Assembly (NCBI GenBank): GCA_023333565.1
Contig: JAJKFH010000741.1
Span: 62,001 to 126,000, forward strand
Direction: 5' to 3'
From: Puffinus mauretanicus
Lineage: Eukaryota > Chordata > Aves > Procellariiformes > Procellariidae
DNA: 64,000 bases
The number at the start of each line of letters is the position of its first letter. Position 1 is the first letter of the stretch. Of the stretch, positions 58,500 through 64,000 are shown piece by piece. Below the pieces are notes generated by a model, which was not told the origin of the DNA, ran no database searches, and saw only the letters and a program-made list of their open reading frames with translations. Position numbers and translations under genes: made by a program.

Positions 58500-61206
58500 A
58501 AGCTGCTTCCTAGTGGCACAGGTGCCCACAAATCCCAAAATACTGCCGGATAGCTTGGGGGGGAAGGGATAGGCGTAAGCCATGTCAGGAAGGGTTTTAA
58601 TTCTGGTTTTCTGCCTGTGATACTGCAGTACCTACCCCCACTGTTGAGAATAAACTTTTAATGGGGGAAAACCCCCTCCTTTTGTACCAGTGTGCAGGGA
58701 GCCTCTGCCCCACAGCCCCCGCTCTTCTCAGCGGCATTTCTTACCGTAATCGTCGGGCTTGGCAGGGGCTCCCAAAGCAACGGAAAGAAAGAAATGCTCT
58801 GTCGCTTCTTTTCACTGAAGACTTGCTTTCATCTCCTGGGAGGCCTCCTATAAAGTAGTCAGTGGTTAAAATAAATAATAAGCTCTGGTGTTTTCTTAGT
58901 GCTATATTAAATCAATTGCGCTAAAGAAACCCAATTTTATAATGAAGCAAAGGTGAAACCTCACATCCCCTCAAGCAACTCACTGCAGGAGGAGTGCCTG
59001 GTTAGACCGGAGCTCCTCATCCACTTGCATGTCAAAGCATCCATGAGATTGGGTTAAAACTCAGCCATTTTCTTCCATGGAAACTTTGAGCCCTTTGAAA
59101 AAGACATTATTATTAATCAAATACAGACTAGAAAACAATAGAACTTCCTTCCCCCCTCCAAGCTGCTCCTCTTCTTTTTCATTTTGAAGAGGGTGAGCTT
59201 CGTGCTCAGTCGTGGAGCTTCACAGCCCTGAGGCTCCCTGTGCCGGGTCTGCTTTGAGGGCAGTTCACTGAAATGAACCATTTTCATGAAAGAGTTGGGT
59301 TCAATAAAAGGATATTTTGTTTACTGAGATAGTGAGAAGAATGCTGAACCCTTATCACTGTTGAGTGGGGCCAGGAATCTAGATGAAAATATTCACCCAG
59401 CCTTGGTCTTGAAAATGGCCTGCTCCTCCAGCAGTTTCTTTTTTATCAGAGGAAAGCCATGGTGGGTCCTGGGTGATCCACTAGTTATTAGTGTTTTTAA
59501 CATGTGTGCTAATTGCAGAATTGAACAAATTATATGCTTCCTGAAGATCTTAATCTAGAGTCATTAAGATAGCCAATATTCCTGGAAATCAAGTTCAGTT
59601 TGGTGCATGCTGGTGTAGAAAAGGGGAATTTGGTATTTGCCTCAGAAATCTTCAGGGTGACTAATTCACTAATGGTAAACGGCATGTGGCATGAATGGAA
59701 TTAAGACTGGATCTTGAACAGATTATTCAGTGATGATGAAATGCTAACATCTGAATATGAGCAAATCTCCTGCAGTCCTAATGTAAGAAGGGCAAGACTT
59801 CACAGGTTTGGGGTGAGATAATGGTTGGATAGAATTTAGTCTAAATTTAGCCATCTGAAAGAAACTCTTGTCTAAACGAGGCTCGTACCACACATCTTGA
59901 ACATCTGTCTCTGAGTGGGATGACTCATCCGCTGAACACATCCATCTCTTATCTATCGACCGTAGATGGAGCCTGGATGACCAAACTGTTTAACTTTTGC
60001 ACTGATAAAGTTAGGTGAGCTGAATCCCACCCAACCTGTTTACTAACAATGTATTTCTTCTACGTGTTTGGGTATCTTCCAGTGCGCACGGAGCACTGCA
60101 GCTTCTTCTGCTTGCCGGAGAGCTGCTCTGAGTTCTTTGCAAAGGGACCCTCTTAAAACTGTGGTTACAGAGCTGCACTTTTCTTACAATTTAAGGCAGC
60201 CTGTAATAACTAAACTTGGCTCACTGGAACAAAAACGTCTGTTTTGGGCTTGAACTTCACATCTTTCTCCATGCAGAAATCCATCTCACTGTCTGTGGGG
60301 CTCCTTCTGGCAAGAAGCTCAGTGCTTTTAATTCAAGACTGGTGGAAAGCATCATTTTTTTTGCCTCTCTGACCAGGAGACATTTCGGAAAGCAGATGGT
60401 TTGAGACGTTTCTGTTTGAAACTGGGGGAAGAAAGGAGAGAGGGACAGTAGGAAAAGTGCATGCTGAATATCTGTCATCCAGGGAGACGCTGGCCATGCA
60501 TCTGGGCAACAGAAACACAAACTTTTCTCATTTTACGTGTGGGCTGAAATACTGGAGTCTGGCGTGGTAAAGCTTAACATCTCGCTGTTGGAGCTCTTTC
60601 TCTTTTGTGGGTTGAAGGCTGACTTTGTGGTGGGTTAAATTAACTGTCTTCATTCCTTACCATTTAAATTGCTTTTTAATTAACTTTCTCTCAGAAAAAA
60701 ATACTGTTCGAGGCACGGAGCAAACCAAAGTTGCTATGCGTAGAATACTTTCTAGTGCAGATAAACTATCAGAGATGTTGCTAACCTTTAAAAAGCTTAC
60801 TTTCATATCATATACATTAAATGGGATATACCATATGCACCTGAATATAATGACACAGTAAATATAGCTTACCTAAATCTTAACAGAACTAAGACAAAGG
60901 GTCCTTGACCAGCCACCTTCCTCCTCCTGCCTGGCCTCACACCATTTGCCAAAAACCACAGCCCTTCCCTTCATACTTGTCTATAGGGCCAAGAGGCCCG
61001 AGGCTGACACTGGAGGCACGGACCCAGCGAGCGGTCAGACCTTCGATGTATGACGAAGCTCACGTCTAATTATTTCCTGCTGCTCTGACAGCATCTTTTC
61101 TTCCCTCTCCTGCCACACGCAGGCCGGTGGCTGGCGGAGAGGAGCCCTCCATCAGTTTGGGACGATGCTCCTGTGGAGCTCTGTAGGGAGCTTGGGAAGT
61201 CCTAGA

Positions 61207-61445
61207 TCAGGGGAGGTTTAGATTGGACATTAGGAGAAATTTCTTTACTGAAAGAGTGGTCAGGCCTTGGAACAGGCTGCCCAGGGAAGTGGTTGAGTCA
61301 CCATCCCTGGAAGTATTTAAAAGACGTGTAGATGAGGCCCTTAGGGACATGGTGTAGTGGGCATGCTGTGTTGGATTGACGGTTGGACTCGATGATCTTA
61401 AAGGTCTTTTCCAACCTTACTGATTCTATGATTCTATGATTCTAG
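61207..61445 (+). mobile_element. CR1 LINE 3' end, near-identical to the 43 kb copy
   Basis: The last 239 or so bases of a CR1 element lie on the plus strand. They begin inside the last ORF2 segment (CAGGGGAGGTTTAGATTGG, read as [12 protein letters not shown]), pass the ORF2 stop (DEALRDMV then TAG, near 61,356), and end in two ATTCTATG octamers plus a partial one. By hand alignment it differs from 43,070-43,305 at about six positions, roughly 97 percent identity. Both therefore come from the same recent subfamily. The 5' truncation is within a few bases of 61,207. Confidence 0.96.
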
Positions 61446-62177
61446 ATGCAGCTTGTGCCACCAGCTCTGTCCCATCCGATGGCATTGCGTTCCTGGCATG
61501 TGGTATCACCCCCTCTGATGTCCTCACCTACCACTGATTTGCGCTGTAGGTGGAGTCTGAAGCCCTGGGCTGGGAATAAAAATGTGATGAGTCTTTATGG
61601 GGAAAAAAATGAAGTCTCAGCTACGTTATTTTTGGTGGGGCCGTGGGAGCGAGGGGAGGTCTGTCTCTAACCTCACTGGCTAACTGTGATGCATGGTGTG
61701 CCTTGTGCGAAGCTGCAAGTCACACGTTCCCTTGGTAGTTGAGAAATTAGTGATCTAGTTAGCCCTCTTTGGTAAATCTGAACTTTGTAAGGTTGTTACG
61801 GCTTGTATTTATACAGTGATTGTATTTTTTATCGGGTTTGGACAGGCTCTCAAGCAATACAGACCCTGGAAGCTGATCCGTGTTCCCAGACCCCCATTGC
61901 TTCTGGACCTGTCCAAGCAAAACAGCTTGTTTCTATGGCCCCGATCTAGATCCCATTGAGGCAGCTTATGAAGCTCTGCTATTTGTGCTTTTTTAAAGTA
62001 GGGTTGGGTGAGTTGTATTTCTGTGTCCTAGTAGCTACACAAAATAAAATTAAAATCTATTTCTGGATCTACCAAAATCAGTTTGATTTGTCACAAGGTG
62101 CTTTTGGTCCATAATTATATTTAAATACTTGCTTTAAATGGAACCCGAAACCACAGATAAAGCAAACTCCATAACTT
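61446..62177. other. Unique sequence without a supported gene
   Basis: The short interval between two CR1 copies in opposite orientation holds nothing recognisable. Confidence 0.6.
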
Positions 62178-62845
62178 AGAATCATAGAATCACAGAATAG
62201 TTTGGGTTGGAAGGGCCCTCTAAAGGCCATCTAGTCCAACCCCCCTGCCGCGGGCAGGGACATCTTCAACCAGATCAGGTTGCTCAGAGCCCCATCCAAC
62301 CTGACCTTGAATGTTTCCAGGGATGGGGCATCTACCACCTCTCTGGGCAACCTGTGCCAGGGTTTCACCACCCTCAGCGTAAAAAACTTCTTCCTTATAT
62401 CTAGTCTAAATCTCCCCTCTTTGAGTTTAAAACCATTCCCCTTGTCCTGTTGCAACAGGCCCTGCTAAAAAGTCTGTCCCCATCTTTCTTATAAGCCCCC
62501 TTTAAGTACTGAAAGGCTGCAAAAAGGTCTCCCCAGAGCCTTCTCTTCTCCAGGCTGAACAACCCCAACTCTCTCAGCCTTTCTTCATAGCAGAGGTGTT
62601 CCACCCCCCCAGATCATTTTCGTGGCCTCCTCTGGACCCGCTCCAACAGGTCCATGTCTGTCCTGTGCTGAGGACCCCCGAGCTGGACGCAGCACTGCAG
62701 GGGGGGTCTCATCAGAGCAGAGCAGAGGGGCAGAATCCCCTCCCTCGACCTGCTGGCCACGCTGCTTTTGATGCAGCCCAGGATACGGTTGGCCGCCTGG
62801 GCTGCGAGCGCACATTGCCGGCTCATGTCCAGCTTTTCATCCACC
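62178..62845 (-). mobile_element. 5'-truncated CR1 LINE, antisense
   Basis: About 668 bases of CR1 lie on the minus strand. The 3' end is at 62,178 with AGAATCATAGAATCACAGAA, the complement of the terminal octamer array. The 5' truncation is at about 62,845 in the [20 protein letters not shown] region. The ORF2 C-terminal frame is broken twice. One break is near 62,610, where the QRRATK region reads QRRPRK. The other is near 62,440, where NRTRGNG becomes NRTRGMV. The remaining text (FRLDIRKKFFTLRVV, HRLPREVVDAPSLETFK) is clear. It matches the long copy at 20.7-22.3 kb in subfamily. Confidence 0.96.
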
Positions 62846-64000
62846 TTCTAACTTCTACCCTCAGTTTGGGGCGAGGGGGGGAATCCCCAAAACCCAGTGA
62901 CTCTGAAACAGAAACTTGAAGTATATCAGTTTGAAATACTAAAGTGCAATTTCAGCTCCCAAATTTCCTCTTCTGTGTATGTTATTAAGACTAATGCTTA
63001 ATTTGACGAGCATTGAAAAATAGTTTCCTCTTTCTGGATGCTGCATATTTTGATGAATTTCCTTTTTTTTCCCCTGAACTCCTATCTGTAAAGGTTAAGG
63101 TTGTCAGTACACTGTAAAATGGCAAATGATAGCTTGACCTCAGATTTTTCTAGGAGAGGAAGTTGATTTGTTTATTTGAAGTTATTATCAGACTCGCTGG
63201 ACTTATTCATGGTAGAATTGTGGCAGGGGATGATTTTTTTAAAAAATACTTTTCCAAGTATGTAAAATAATTGGAAGTTTCAAGTGTTCCTTGTGCCTGT
63301 TTCAGTGTCTGTCTTCCTCCTTTTTCCTCCATCATTTTACCCCTTAGTTTAATTGGCAAAATCACTTACAGGAAAACAGAAACAGAAAATGCCACCAATA
63401 TGGTGGGAAAAGGTGATTTCACTAAAAAAACCCCAACAACTTCCTTTCAAAGGCCCCTTTCCTTTTTGTAACAGGCGGATCCTAAGACCATTGAGTGTAA
63501 TGGAAACTTTCTAGAAGGATTTGACCTTTTGTCCGTCTTCCTGATCATAGTCAGTCATGTTATTTGTAGATCACCTGAAAGTACAATTAGCATAATTTCT
63601 AATTCTCCTCCCTGCTGCATTTTTATTAGCACTCTGAAATTGAATGAGACACCTGAAATCATTTGTACCTCATTTTATTATTATTTGTTTCCAGTGCACT
63701 CTAAAATCCCAGGAAGAAAAGAATAAGGTCTCCTCCAAGCAGATACAGCCCTGACCAGGCTGCAAATTTTGGTTTTGATGTTGCCTTTTGGTCATGATGC
63801 ATGGTTTGGCTCTACTGGGTTGAAGCTATGCTTGGAGATGTAAAACGTAAAATCATCCATCCTTACAAAATATTTTTTGACCTAGGTTAAATTAGATTAT
63901 TTGTCATGTTTGCATGCATTCATACTACATGTTAAATATGTACAGATGAGAAGCTTAACCCTGCTCTGAATTGAATATGGAAAGGTAACAGGTAGCAAAC
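62846..64000. other. Unique AT-rich sequence without a supported gene
   Basis: No gene, RNA gene or transposon is recognisable up to the end of the window. Confidence 0.6.

Larger units (their letters stand above)
55761..61206. other. Unique sequence without a supported gene
   Basis: No coding region is recognised. A weak CpG-rich stretch lies at about 57,030-57,330 (about 20 CpGs in 320 bases by hand count), a GTTT run at 57,369-57,386, a purine tract at about 57,674-57,708 and a G run at 58,484-58,499. The AT-rich block at about 58,040-58,145 resembles conserved noncoding DNA. Confidence 0.55.

Overview
The window looks like ordinary nuclear DNA from a bird, probably intergenic or deep intronic. 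The main evidence is a set of CR1 LINE copies of avian type. They are 5'-truncated, they encode the C-terminal part of the CR1 reverse transcriptase, and the two best-preserved 3' ends finish in a short run of the ATTCTATG octamer. There are no SINEs, and most of the sequence is unique and AT-rich, as expected for a compact avian genome. The CR1 subfamilies around 42.5-43.3 kb and 61.2 kb resemble those I associate with neoavian birds. That last point comes from memory of the family and was not tested by a search.

I found no convincing host protein-coding gene, tRNA, rRNA, snRNA or bacterial-type feature on either strand. The many short open frames carry no recognisable domain. Several of the longest lack an ATG at their apparent start or owe their length to GC-rich or homopolymer sequence.

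Layout: 1-15.6 kb is unique AT-rich DNA with homopolymer runs. An old, internally deleted CR1 lies on the + strand at about 15.57-16.23 kb. A long CR1 of about 1.6 kb lies on the - strand at about 20.69-22.27 kb, with a broken reverse transcriptase. A decayed CR1 end may lie at about 23.4 kb. From 23.5 to 39.5 kb the DNA is unique apart from a CpG-rich patch at 30.6-31.0 kb and a hairpin-rich AT segment at 31.7-31.94 kb. A short CR1 end lies on the - strand at 39.55 kb, and a well-preserved 0.84 kb CR1 lies on the + strand at 42.47-43.31 kb. From 44 to 58 kb the DNA is richer in GC. It holds a CpG cluster (47.4-47.66 kb), a proper CpG island (48.75-49.24 kb) beside a 28-base A run, a candidate solo retroviral LTR (49.80-50.18 kb), a splice-site-bracketed open segment (51.04-51.26 kb) and an ancient CR1 remnant (about 55.53-55.76 kb). 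The last 3 kb hold two more CR1 3' ends, one on each strand.

The CR1 copies are dead insertions, so no genes here work together as a pathway. The most useful leads are the CpG island as a possible promoter, the candidate LTR, the nearly identical CR1 3' ends at 43.1 and 61.2 kb, and several blocks that look like conserved noncoding elements but need comparative data. I see no sign of a new biological system.
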